Positions 27,665 to 35,998 of a DNA stretch of 64,000 nt are shown piece after piece (positions within the stretch are counted from its first letter, which is position 1; every line of letters starts with the position of its first letter). The position numbers were made by a program, and so were the translations under genes. Source of the DNA: Lichenicola sp964236105. GTDB lineage: Bacteria; Pseudomonadota; Alphaproteobacteria; Acetobacterales; Acetobacteraceae. The notes beneath the pieces are model-generated. The model saw nothing but the letters and a program-made list of their open reading frames with translations, was not told the DNA's origin and did not search any database. The stretch lies in NCBI GenBank assembly GCA_964236105.1, contig CAXSBC010000002.1, positions 1-64,000 on the forward strand. Reading direction: 5' to 3'.

Positions 27665-29590
27665 TCAGCGGCCGCCCGCGCGCAGATTCTCCCAAAGCGC
27701 CGCCGGCGCCAGCGGATCGAGCAGCCGGCCGCCGCTTCGCATCGTCAGCAGCGGGTTGAGGAACGGATCGGCCCGCAGCGCCCGCCGATGCCGGGCGGCG
27801 ACGTAGCGGCGCGTGCGGGCGAGCTGAGGCTGGTTCTCGGCTGCCGAGTCCGGTGTCCGCGTGCCGCATTCCACATGCGACAGCACCGCGCGCTGCGCCA
27901 GCAGCACCCGCAGCCCGGCCTCGCGCGCCCGGAGGCAGAAGTCGATGTCGTTCCAGGTGACCGGCAGCGCCGCCGACTCGAAGCCGCCGAGCCTGTCGAA
28001 CACCGACCGGCGGAACGCCATGCAGGCGCCGGTGACGGCGGCGAAGTTGCGCAGCCGGGCCGGGCGCAGCGCCCGGTCGGACCAGGCATGGCCGGCGTGA
28101 GGATCCGGTCCGACCAGCACGCCGGCATGCTGCACCCTGCCATCCTCGAACAGCAGCAGCGCGCCCACGACCCCGACCTTCGGACGCAGGCAGGCCGCGA
28201 CCATCTCGCCCAGCCAGCCGGGATCGAGGCACTCGACGTCGTTGTTCATCAGCACGACGATGTCGCCGCGCGACGCCCTCACCCCGTCATTGTTCAGGCT
28301 CGACCAGTTGAACGGGCCCGGACGGTGCAGAACCCGGCATCCCTCCTGTCGCAGCCGGTCGAGCAGCGCCAGGGCATCGGGGTCGGCGCTGCCGTTATCC
28401 ACCACGACGATCTCGACCTGCGGATACGCGGTGCGGCGACGCAGCGAGCTGACGCAGCGCTGCAGCAGCGGCGCCCGGTCGCGCGTCGCGATCACCACCG
28501 AGACCGTCGGCTGCAGACCAGACGAGGCCGATGCCGGATCGACCGGTTCCATCGTCGGCGGCCGCAGCCGGTGGCACAGGATCGCCGGCAGATGCCCCAC
28601 CCGGTCCGACGCCATGCGGTCGGTCGCGCGGCGGAGGCGGGCATGGGCCGGCAGGCCGGGCCCGCTGCCATGGCGGCGCGCCAGGTGACGCTTGCGGAAC
28701 AGGGTCAGCCCGCCGGCAAGATCCACCTGCTCGGCGGCATCCGGGTCCCAGGCGGTCTTGAGCACCGGACTCGCGCAGAGGCCGCTCGGCTCACGCCGAT
28801 CCTCGTCGCAATAGAAGGCAATCACCCGCGGCCGGCGGATGGCGGCAAAGCCGAACAGCGCCAGCGCCGAACGCGACAGCGTGTCGCCCGGCCGCAGCCA
28901 GCCCACCCAGCGGCCGGCCACCTCCTGATCCGCCCGCGCCGGCACCGAGACGCGCGGATCGTCGGGCAGCGTGAAGCCGGCCGGAAGCGGGCCGCGCAGC
29001 AGAAGCCGCCAGCGCCCGTAGACCTGCTCGCAGAGGCTGGCGAGCGTCACCTCCAGATCGAGCGCCCGGTCACCGGCCTCCAATTCGATCGTCAGGCCGA
29101 TCACCGGAGCCAGCAGCCGCAGCGACGGCAGCAGGCGCCGGGCGCGGTCCGACAGCACGCGCTCGGCATCGGCGGACCAGAGGCGGTAGGCCCAGGCGCG
29201 ATAGATGTCGTCCTCAGCCGGATCGACGCCGTTCGGGAACAGGCAGGGCAGGACGGATTCGCGGCGGACCATCTCGTGGCAGACCAGAGTGGCGATGAAG
29301 CTCTGCAGGTCAGGCGCGAGTCGCCATTCCGGCTCGAAGCCGTCCTCGCCAAGACCCGCCCGACGCCAGAGCCGCCGCCCGATCTCCTGCCCGGAGAGTC
29401 CGTCCCACAGCAGGCGGGCCTCGTCGGAATCGAGCAGCGCGCCGGCAAGCTGCGGCAGGCTTTCGCCTGACATCAACCGGTCGGCATGGCACAGCAGGCC
29501 GCTGCGGTCGGCAGGCCGATCCAGCAGCAGCCGGTAGAGATGGACGACGCTGGTCAGGTGCTCCAGGTCGTCGGCGGGCCGCGTCAGCAT
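27665..29590 (-). CDS. DUF4214 and GT2-family glycosyltransferase fusion
   Basis: A 641-residue multidomain protein. Residues about 12-60 look like a DUF4214 module (HLYRLLLDRPADRSGLLCHA, DRLMSGESLPQLAGALLDS), usually found in surface-glycan or S-layer contexts. A middle region (about 100-340) has weak glycosyltransferase-like features. The C-terminal GT2 domain starts at about residue 362 (TVSVVIATRDRAPLLQRC) and contains VVVDNGSADP, the DxD-type region VVLMNNDVECLDPGWLGEM and the TWNDIDFCLRAREAG motif. The start MLTRPADDLEHL at 29590 was chosen over an upstream ATG at 29644. It heads the three-gene glycosyltransferase block. Confidence 0.83.
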   Translation of the reverse strand: MLTRPADDLEHLTSVVHLYRLLLDRPADRSGLLCHADRLMSGESLPQLAGALLDSDEARLLWDGLSGQEIGRRLWRRAGLGEDGFEPEWRLAPDLQSFIATLVCHEMVRRESVLPCLFPNGVDPAEDDIYRAWAYRLWSADAERVLSDRARRLLPSLRLLAPVIGLTIELEAGDRALDLEVTLASLCEQVYGRWRLLLRGPLPAGFTLPDDPRVSVPARADQEVAGRWVGWLRPGDTLSRSALALFGFAAIRRPRVIAFYCDEDRREPSGLCASPVLKTAWDPDAAEQVDLAGGLTLFRKRHLARRHGSGPGLPAHARLRRATDRMASDRVGHLPAILCHRLRPPTMEPVDPASASSGLQPTVSVVIATRDRAPLLQRCVSSLRRRTAYPQVEIVVVDNGSADPDALALLDRLRQEGCRVLHRPGPFNWSSLNNDGVRASRGDIVVLMNNDVECLDPGWLGEMVAACLRPKVGVVGALLLFEDGRVQHAGVLVGPDPHAGHAWSDRALRPARLRNFAAVTGACMAFRRSVFDRLGGFESAALPVTWNDIDFCLRAREAGLRVLLAQRAVLSHVECGTRTPDSAAENQPQLARTRRYVAARHRRALRADPFLNPLLTMRSGGRLLDPLAPAALWENLRAGGR

Positions 29591-29752
29591 GGGCCACCCG
29601 GTGCGGCACACCGCCCTGTCGGGACGACCGATCTCCTGCCACACACGTCCACTGCCGTTCCTCGAGGCCGCTCAACGGCTCACTGTGGCGAGAAAACCGG
29701 CGCAACGTCAAAATCCCGCTACAGCACGGCGCATGCGTGCCGCCGCCGGCGA

Positions 29753-31036
29753 TCAGCCGATGACCTCCAGCTGTCCCAGATACGGACGCAGCACGGCCGG
29801 CACGTCGATCCGGCCATCGGCGCGCTGGTAGGTTTCCATCACCGCGACCAGGGCGCGTCCCAGCGCCACGCCCGAGCCGTTCAGCGTGTGCACGAACTCG
29901 GTGGCGCCCTTGCCTTCGCCAGCCGCCGGCTCGCGACGCACGCGCGCGTTCATCCGGCGCGCCTGGAAGTCGCGGGTGCTGGAGCAGGAGCTGATCTCGC
30001 GCCAGGCCCGCTGCCCCGGCAGCCAGACCTCCAGGTCGTAGGTGCGCGATGCGCCGAATCCGGTATCGCCGGCGCAGAGCAGCATCCTGCGATAGGGCAG
30101 CTCCAGCCGCTCCAGCACCGTCTCCGCCGCGCGCGTCATGCGTTCATGCTCGGCCTCGCTGTCGTCGGCGAGCGTGACCGACACCAGCTCCACCTTCATG
30201 AACTGGTGCTGACGCAGCATGCCGCGGGTGTCGCGTCCCGCCGCACCCGCCTCGCTGCGGAAGCAGGCCGACAACGCCGTCGCCCGGATCGGCAGGCTGG
30301 CTGCCGGCAGGATCTCGCCTGCCACCAGGGCGGTCAGCGGCACCTCGGCCGTCGGGATCAGCCAGCGCCCGTCGATCGTCTGGAACGACTGGTCGGCGAA
30401 TTTCGGCAGCTTGTCGGTGCCGTACATCGCCGCCTCGTTCACCAGCAACGGCACCGCGTGCTCGACATAGCCATGCTCGGTCGTGTGCAGATCGAGCATG
30501 AACTGGCCGAGCGCGCGCTCCATCCGGGCGAGAGCGCCGCGCAGCACGACGAAGCGGCTGCCGGCGAGCTTCGACGCGGCGGCGAAATCCATCAGCCCCA
30601 GCGCCTCGCCGAGCTCGTCATGCTGCTGCGGCTCGAAGGCGAGGTTCCGGCGGATGCCGCGCTCGTGCATCACGACGTTGGCGGCCTCGTCCGTCCCGTC
30701 CGGCACGTCGGCGTCCAGGCGGTTCGGCAGCCCGGCGAGAGCGGCCTCGATCGCCTGGTCCTCGGCCTTGGCCTCCCGGTCCAGCCCGTCCATCTCGCTC
30801 TTCAGGGAGACGGAGTGCGCCTCCAGCTCCGCCGTGTCCCCGCCGCCGCGCCGTGCCGCGCCGATCTCCTTCGACAGCGCGTTGCGCCGCGACTGCAGCT
30901 CCTGCAGCCGTGTCAGGGCCCGCCTGCGCTGCTCGTCCCGCGCCACCAGGGCGCCTGCGGCACCCGGCAAGCCGCGCCGCGCCAGTGCGGCGTCGAATGC
31001 GGCCGGATCGGCACGCAGCGCCCGGAGATCGTGCAT
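29753..31036 (-). CDS. serS: Seryl-tRNA synthetase
   Basis: SerS charges tRNA-Ser (and tRNA-Sec) with serine. The 427-residue class II enzyme has the N-terminal coiled-coil arm (residues about 27-100, RRRALTRLQELQSRRNALSK). Class II motif 2 includes ALSACFRSEAGAAGRDTRGM and RQHQFMKVE. Motif 3 includes NGSGVALGRALVAVMETYQ. The ATG at 31036 abuts the tatC stop directly, placing it at the end of the scpAB-tatBC transcription unit. Confidence 0.98.
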   Translation of the reverse strand: MHDLRALRADPAAFDAALARRGLPGAAGALVARDEQRRRALTRLQELQSRRNALSKEIGAARRGGGDTAELEAHSVSLKSEMDGLDREAKAEDQAIEAALAGLPNRLDADVPDGTDEAANVVMHERGIRRNLAFEPQQHDELGEALGLMDFAAASKLAGSRFVVLRGALARMERALGQFMLDLHTTEHGYVEHAVPLLVNEAAMYGTDKLPKFADQSFQTIDGRWLIPTAEVPLTALVAGEILPAASLPIRATALSACFRSEAGAAGRDTRGMLRQHQFMKVELVSVTLADDSEAEHERMTRAAETVLERLELPYRRMLLCAGDTGFGASRTYDLEVWLPGQRAWREISSCSSTRDFQARRMNARVRREPAAGEGKGATEFVHTLNGSGVALGRALVAVMETYQRADGRIDVPAVLRPYLGQLEVIG

Positions 31037-31837
31037 TCAGCTTTCCTCGGCGACGGGCTTCGGCTCGACCAGCCGCGCGCTCACGATGGAGATCTCGTAG
31101 AGCACGATCAGCGGCACCGCGAGACCGGTCTGGGTGATGACGTCGGGCGGCGTCAGCACGGCTGCGGCGACGAAGGCGCCGACATAGGCATAGCGCCTGA
31201 CCTTCTTCAGGCCGGCCGAGGTCACCAGGCCGACCTTGGCGCACAGCGTCAGCACCACCGGCAGCTCGAAGGCGATCCCGAACGCCATGATCAGCTTCAT
31301 CACCAGCGCGAGATACTCGCTGACCTTGGCCTGGAGCTGGATCTGCAGCTGGTCGGGACCGCCACTGACCGTCTGGAAGCTGAGAAAGAAACTCCAGGCG
31401 AACGGAAACACGAAATAGTACGCCAGCGCCGCGCCGGCGAGGAACAGCAGCGGCGTCGCGATCAGGAACGGCAGGAAGGCGCGCTTCTCGCTGCGGTAGA
31501 GCCCGGGTGCGACGAAGATCCAGGCCTGCGTCGCAACCATCGGAAACGACAGGAAAGAGGCCCCGAAGAACGCGACCTTGACGTAGGTGAAGAACGCCTC
31601 GTAGAGCGCTGTATAGATGAGATGCGGCTGTTCGCCCTTCTGACGCATGATGTGCGCGAGCGGCTGCGCCAGGAACAGGTAGATCCGCGCCGAGAAGTGG
31701 AAGCAGATCAGGAAGCCGATGGCGAACGCGACCGCCGACCAGAGCAGCCGGCGGCGCAGCTCCACTAGGTGCTCGAGCAGCGGCATCGCCTGGTCGTTGA
31801 TGGCATCGTCGGGCAGGGAACCGTCTCCGGACAGCAT
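31037..31837 (-). CDS. tatC: Twin-arginine translocase subunit TatC
   Basis: TatC is the six-helix membrane receptor for twin-arginine signal peptides. The 266-residue protein has the conserved N-terminus MPLLEHLVELRRRLLWS and the FVAPGLYRSEKRAFLPF loop with the signal-binding Glu. Family segments FLAGAALAYYFVFPFAW and AFGIAFELPVVL follow, and hydrophobic stretches fit six helices. It lies 42 bp after tatB and is flush with serS. Likely window substrates are PaoA (45914) and a phosphoesterase (50225), both with SRRxFL-type signals. Confidence 0.97.
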   Translation of the reverse strand: MLSGDGSLPDDAINDQAMPLLEHLVELRRRLLWSAVAFAIGFLICFHFSARIYLFLAQPLAHIMRQKGEQPHLIYTALYEAFFTYVKVAFFGASFLSFPMVATQAWIFVAPGLYRSEKRAFLPFLIATPLLFLAGAALAYYFVFPFAWSFFLSFQTVSGGPDQLQIQLQAKVSEYLALVMKLIMAFGIAFELPVVLTLCAKVGLVTSAGLKKVRRYAYVGAFVAAAVLTPPDVITQTGLAVPLIVLYEISIVSARLVEPKPVAEES

Positions 31838-31879
31838 CGAGCCGCTTTCGCGGCGCGTCGATTCAACGGGGTGGCGACG

Positions 31880-32566
31880 TCAGGACAGCCCGGCGTCAGG
31901 ACGATACGGCAGCTCCGGCGGAGGGATCGCTCCACCGACCGGCAGACGCACCTCCGGCCGGTTGGCGCCTGCCGTGCCGGGACGGGCCGAGCGCGGCGGC
32001 ACGAAGTGCGGCGGTAGCGGCAGGGCGCGTTCGGTGCGCAGGCGGCTGGCGACGCGCGGCGGCAGGATCGGGGGGGCGGGATCGGCCGCGTCCAGCGCTG
32101 CATCCTCCTCCTCCGGCGTGGCCGCGCCGGCGGCCCGCCAGGACGAGAGCGACGCCCCCGGGGCGGTGAAGCCGTGCATCGGGCGGGCCGTGACGTCCTG
32201 CACCGGCAGCATCGCCGGCACGGTGTCCGGCGCCGCCGGCAGGGTCGCGACCGTCGGCTGCGCGCCGAGTGCGGCAAACGGCTTCTGCTCGAAGGTCCGC
32301 TTGATCGAGCCGTCCTCGTCCAGCGCCTTCATGATCTGGCCGCGCACGTTGTACGACCGCAGCTGCCGGAACTGGTCGCGCGCCTCGCCCAGGTCGGCCT
32401 CGCGGACCATGTCGTCCACATGCGTCTGGAACTCGCCCGCGAGCTTGCGGCCCTTCTTCAGCAGGTTGGTGACGGTGCGGATCGCCACCGGCATGTCCTT
32501 GGGCCCGATGAAGAGCAGCCCGACGATGCCGATGAGCGCGATCTCGGACCAGGCGAAGTCGAACAT
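31880..32566 (-). CDS. tatB: Sec-independent translocase protein TatB
   Basis: TatB forms the receptor complex with TatC. The 228-residue protein begins with the short membrane helix and hinge (MFDFAWSEIALIGIVGLLFI, then GPKDMP), then an amphipathic helix (AIRTVTNLLKKGRKLAGEF), and has a long Pro-rich tail. The Glu at residue 8 is the TatB-type polar residue; TatA usually has Gln there. The start at 32566 is fixed by this motif. scpB is upstream by 161 bp and no tatA is found in that gap, unlike the tatABC order of many relatives. Confidence 0.95.
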   Translation of the reverse strand: MFDFAWSEIALIGIVGLLFIGPKDMPVAIRTVTNLLKKGRKLAGEFQTHVDDMVREADLGEARDQFRQLRSYNVRGQIMKALDEDGSIKRTFEQKPFAALGAQPTVATLPAAPDTVPAMLPVQDVTARPMHGFTAPGASLSSWRAAGAATPEEEDAALDAADPAPPILPPRVASRLRTERALPLPPHFVPPRSARPGTAGANRPEVRLPVGGAIPPPELPYRPDAGLS

Positions 32567-32727
32567 CTGTCCCAGCGTTTCAAGATACAGCGACCGCTCA
32601 CTAGCACGCCGCCGCCCGGTCAGCCATCCGCCCGCTTGCACGGCCCGGCGCCCGGTGGCGCGGGCCTCCGCAGATCGCGCCCGCGACGACGGCCGTGCGG
32701 GAAGCCGGCCGCCACGCCGATGGTCGG

Positions 32728-33339
32728 CTAGATCGGCAGCGGCAGCGTCGGCAGCTCGACCAGCAGCTCCTCGCGACGCGGCAGGTCGCGCAGGTCGCGC
32801 AGACCGAAGTGCCGCAGGAAGTCCGCCGACGTGCCCCACAGCGTCGGCCGCCCGGGCACCTCCTTGCGCCCCTTCGGCACGATCAGCGCGGCCTCGAGCA
32901 GCAGGTCGAGCGTCTGCTGGCTCAGCGACACGCCGCGGACCGCCTCGATCTCGCTGCGGGTGCAGGGCTGGTGGTAGGCGATGATCGACAGCGTCTCCAT
33001 GGCCGAGCGCGGCAGGCGGCGCGGCCGGGCCAGCACGGTCGTCAGGAACGGCGCGAGGTCGGGCGCCGTGCGGAACTGCCACCCGCCCGCGACCTCGACG
33101 AGCGTCACGCCGCGGCCGGCGCAATCCTGGCGGACCTGCTCGATGACGGCGCGTGCCGCGGTCGTTGCCTCCTCCGCCTCGCCGAGCAGGGCGTGCGCCA
33201 GCAGCAGCTCGATGATCGCCCGTTCGCCGACCGGCTCGGCGGCGGCGAACAGGAAGGCCTCCACCAGACGTCGGGCGAAGGCCGGCTCCGCCTCCGACGG
33301 CGGCCGGTCCGTCAGCCGCATCTCCCGCTGGCCGCTCAT
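32728..33339 (-). CDS. scpB: Segregation and condensation protein B
   Basis: ScpB is the winged-helix dimer that binds ScpA in the SMC condensin complex. The 203-residue protein has LVEAFLFAAAEPVGERAI at its start, then GGWQFRTAPDLAPFL, LPRSAMETLSIIAYHQPCTR and the signature SEIEAVRGVSL, then ALIVPKGRKEVPGRPTLWGT. The ATG at 33339 sits 22 bp after scpA. An alternative ATG at residue 7 is possible. Confidence 0.96.
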   Translation of the reverse strand: MSGQREMRLTDRPPSEAEPAFARRLVEAFLFAAAEPVGERAIIELLLAHALLGEAEEATTAARAVIEQVRQDCAGRGVTLVEVAGGWQFRTAPDLAPFLTTVLARPRRLPRSAMETLSIIAYHQPCTRSEIEAVRGVSLSQQTLDLLLEAALIVPKGRKEVPGRPTLWGTSADFLRHFGLRDLRDLPRREELLVELPTLPLPI

Positions 33340-33361
33340 GCGCAGGTGCTGCCGCGCGCGG

Positions 33362-34183
33362 TCATTCCGCTGCCTGGCGCAGCACGTCGCTCTCGGCTGC
33401 GGCGCACAGGCCCGCGCGCCGCAGCAGCACCGGCCCGAACGGCTGGTCCTGTCGGATATCCAGGGCCCCGTCGCGCGCCAGCTCCAGCCCGGCGAGCAGC
33501 GTGCCGGCGATCGCCGCCCGTCGCTGCTGCGGGCCTGACTTCGGCCCGGCATCGGGCAGGAACCGCTCCAGCACGCACCAGTCCGGCGACGCCTCGCCGA
33601 GCAGCCGTTGCAGGCGCTGCAGGGCATCCTGAACCGTCCAGAAGCCGACGGGCCGCGGCTGGTAGCGGTCGCGGCGCGCGGTGCGCCGGGCGGCCGCAAG
33701 ATAGCCGCCGAGCAGCTGGCCGAGATCCACCGCCAGGCCGCTCCGGTCGATCTCGCGCAGATCCTCCTCCGCGCCGCGCGCGAACACGTCCCGCCCCAGC
33801 TGCGGCCGGTGCTGCAGCCAGAGCGCCACCTGGCCGATCCGGGCCAGCTCGAGCAGTCGCGCCTGCAGCAGGCCGGACGCCTCCCCGGCCTCCTCGGCCG
33901 CCGCCGCCTCGTCGGGAAGCAGCAGCCGCGACTTCAGCCAGGCGAGCCAGGCCGCCATGACCAGCCAGTCGGCGGCGAGCTCCAGCCGCACCAGCCGGAT
34001 CTGCTCGACCACCGCCAGATACTGCTCGACCAGCTGCAGGATGGAGATGCAGGCGAGGTCGACCTTCTGCGCGCGCGCCAGCTCCAGCAGCAGGTCCAGC
34101 GGGCCTTCGAAGCCGTCCAGCCGCAGCAGCGGCGCCTGCGCGTCCTGCCCGGCAACGCCGCGGCCGGCATCGGACGCGCTCAT
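33362..34183 (-). CDS. scpA: Segregation and condensation protein A
   Basis: ScpA is the kleisin bridging SMC heads. The 273-residue protein shows the N-terminal signature LDGFEGPLDLLLELARAQKV, the SILQLVEQYLAVVEQIRLVR helix and LVMAAWLAWLKSRLLLPDE. A C-terminal winged-helix part follows (TLLAGLELARDGALDIRQDQ). The start at 34183 overlaps the nagZ stop (ATGA), so it is coupled to nagZ. Confidence 0.95.
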   Translation of the reverse strand: MSASDAGRGVAGQDAQAPLLRLDGFEGPLDLLLELARAQKVDLACISILQLVEQYLAVVEQIRLVRLELAADWLVMAAWLAWLKSRLLLPDEAAAAEEAGEASGLLQARLLELARIGQVALWLQHRPQLGRDVFARGAEEDLREIDRSGLAVDLGQLLGGYLAAARRTARRDRYQPRPVGFWTVQDALQRLQRLLGEASPDWCVLERFLPDAGPKSGPQQRRAAIAGTLLAGLELARDGALDIRQDQPFGPVLLRRAGLCAAAESDVLRQAAE

Positions 34184-35178
34184 CCGAGCAGGACCGCCCG
34201 TTCGGCAGCCATCGCACCGGCCTCCAGGCGCTGTGTCCGTGCGGCAGCAAGAGCTGCCGCGGCCTCGAGCCGAGCGCGGGCCCGTGCGTCCAGCACCGGC
34301 ACCGCGTGGAGCACCAAGCGCGTCTCGGCAGCAACGCCCGAGCAGTGCAGCGCCACGTCGCATCCGGCCGCCAGGGCGGCGACGGCCAGCGTCCCCGGAT
34401 CGCCGGACAGCGCGTGCATGGACAGATCGTCCGACACCAGGACGTTGCCGAAGCCGATGCGCTGGCGCACCGCCTCGTGCAGCACCGCCGGGGACAGCGT
34501 CGCCGCACGCTGCGGATCGAGGCGGCGATAGCGGATATGCGCGGTCATCATCCAGGGCAGCCACGCGTTGCTTCGGAACGGCGCGAGGTCGGCCTCCGCC
34601 ACGTCGTCGAGTTCCGGCAGGGCCAGATGGCTGTCGACGCCGGCCCGACCATGGCCGGGCGCGTGCTTGCCGACCGGCTGCCTGCCGGCAGCCAGCAGGC
34701 CGTCGGCCATCGCCGCCGCGAGCACCGCCACTGCCCGCGGGTCCGATCCGTAGGCCCGGTCGCCGATCACCGCGCTCGCGCCGGAAACAAACAAATCGAG
34801 AACCGGGGCGCACACCACGTCGATGCCGAGCGCCCCGCAGTCGAGCCCGATCAGCGCGCCGGTCAGGAACGTCGCGCGCAGGCCCGCTTCCGGTTCCCGG
34901 TCGTGCAGCTCCCCCAGCCTGGCGGCGGCCGGATGGGCGCTCCACTCCGGCGGACGCAGCCGGGCCACCCGGCCGCCTTCCTGATCCACCATGAGCAGGC
35001 AGGCCGGGTGTGCCTGCTTGATAGATAATACAAGATCAACGGTTTGCTGCCTGGTCTGGATATTGCGCGCGAACAGGATGATCCCCGTGGGCGGCCTTTC
35101 ATCCAGAAGCGATCGTTCCTCCACGGTCAGAACGGGACCGCCCAGCCCGACGATGGCAGCCACCCGGGCCTGCGACAT
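34180..35178 (-). CDS. nagZ: Beta-N-acetylhexosaminidase, cytoplasmic
   Basis: NagZ (GH3) removes N-acetylglucosamine from muropeptides during peptidoglycan recycling; in some bacteria this tunes beta-lactamase induction. The 332-residue protein has the catalytic histidine motif GKHAPGHGRAGVDSH (the family form is KHFPGHG). The nucleophile Asp lies in LVSDDLSMHALSG. The segments GIILFARNIQTRQQ and MVDQEGGRVARLRPPEW also match. There is no signal peptide. The start at 35178 (MSQARVAAIVG) is 1 nt after the SPOR-gene stop. Confidence 0.95.
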   Translation of the reverse strand: MSQARVAAIVGLGGPVLTVEERSLLDERPPTGIILFARNIQTRQQTVDLVLSIKQAHPACLLMVDQEGGRVARLRPPEWSAHPAAARLGELHDREPEAGLRATFLTGALIGLDCGALGIDVVCAPVLDLFVSGASAVIGDRAYGSDPRAVAVLAAAMADGLLAAGRQPVGKHAPGHGRAGVDSHLALPELDDVAEADLAPFRSNAWLPWMMTAHIRYRRLDPQRAATLSPAVLHEAVRQRIGFGNVLVSDDLSMHALSGDPGTLAVAALAAGCDVALHCSGVAAETRLVLHAVPVLDARARARLEAAAALAAARTQRLEAGAMAAERAVLLG

Positions 35179-35179
35179 C

Positions 35180-35998
35180 TCAGAACTCGGCCACGGTGCA
35201 GGCGATGCCGCTCGCCTTGGCCTTGCCGCAGAACAGATGCGCGTCGGCCAGGCTGACGAAGCCGCCGACGCGCAGACGGAAGAACGCCTTGTCGCCACGC
35301 GGCACCCGCACGATCACCGGCGTGCGCTCATCGAGCAGCGACGGCGCCTGATGCGACAGATGCGACCATTCCGCATGCGCCGCCGGCTCGGTATCGAGTG
35401 CCGCCAGCTGCACCATGTAGCTGCCGGAGACGGGTGCGACCGGCTTGGCCGCCGCCTGCGTCGTCGTCAGCGGCCTGGCCGGTGCGGGAACGGGCGCATC
35501 GGTGATCCCGCCCGCCGGCGGCGTCGCGACCGGAGCCGGGACGGTATCGGCCTTTGCCGCGACCGCCGGAGCCGGCACGCCGCCCGGCGCCGGCCGCGTC
35601 GGCGGCGCATCGGCATGACGCGCCGCATCCACTTCCGCCTGCAGCGCCTGCGGCGCGGGCTCCTCGGGGCCCGCGGCCAGCGCCGTCGCCGCCGGGCCGT
35701 TGGTCTGCGCCACCTGCGTGCTCATCACCTGCATCCCGCCCGGATCGACCGGCTTCACCCGGACCGGGCCCGAAGGCGCCTCGATCACCGGGATGCCGGT
35801 CGGGCGATGCCCGAGCAGCGACCAGCCGCCGACCACCGTCACCAGCAGCGCCCCGAGGCCGCCCGCGATCAGGGCGAGCCGCTTGGTGCCGTCGTCCATG
35901 CCGCCGGACGGGTGCATCGACTCGCCGGCGAGGGCGGCATCGCGCTGGCGCTGGGCCTCGCGCTGCTCCTCGACCAGGTCGCGTTCGGGCAGGCTCAT
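35180..35998 (-). CDS. SPOR-domain membrane protein
   Basis: A 272-residue bitopic protein. It has a short charged N-terminus, one transmembrane helix (about residues 40-62, LALIAGGLGALLVTVVGGWS), a long Pro/Ala-rich periplasmic linker and a C-terminal SPOR domain (about 193-272, YMVQLAALDTEPAAHAEW, FFRLRVGGFVSLADAHLFC). SPOR domains bind denuded peptidoglycan at the division septum (family knowledge). The start overlaps the argS stop (ATGA). It resembles FtsN in layout, but such proteins exist in several copies per genome, so a specific role is not claimed. Confidence 0.9.
   Translation of the reverse strand: MSLPERDLVEEQREAQRQRDAALAGESMHPSGGMDDGTKRLALIAGGLGALLVTVVGGWSLLGHRPTGIPVIEAPSGPVRVKPVDPGGMQVMSTQVAQTNGPAATALAAGPEEPAPQALQAEVDAARHADAPPTRPAPGGVPAPAVAAKADTVPAPVATPPAGGITDAPVPAPARPLTTTQAAAKPVAPVSGSYMVQLAALDTEPAAHAEWSHLSHQAPSLLDERTPVIVRVPRGDKAFFRLRVGGFVSLADAHLFCGKAKASGIACTVAEF

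Noticed and set aside
26072..29470. A 1132-codon plus-strand open frame across the glycosyltransferases
   Set aside because: Same GC-skew artefact; the minus-strand frames carry clear GT4 and GT2 motifs and coupled starts.
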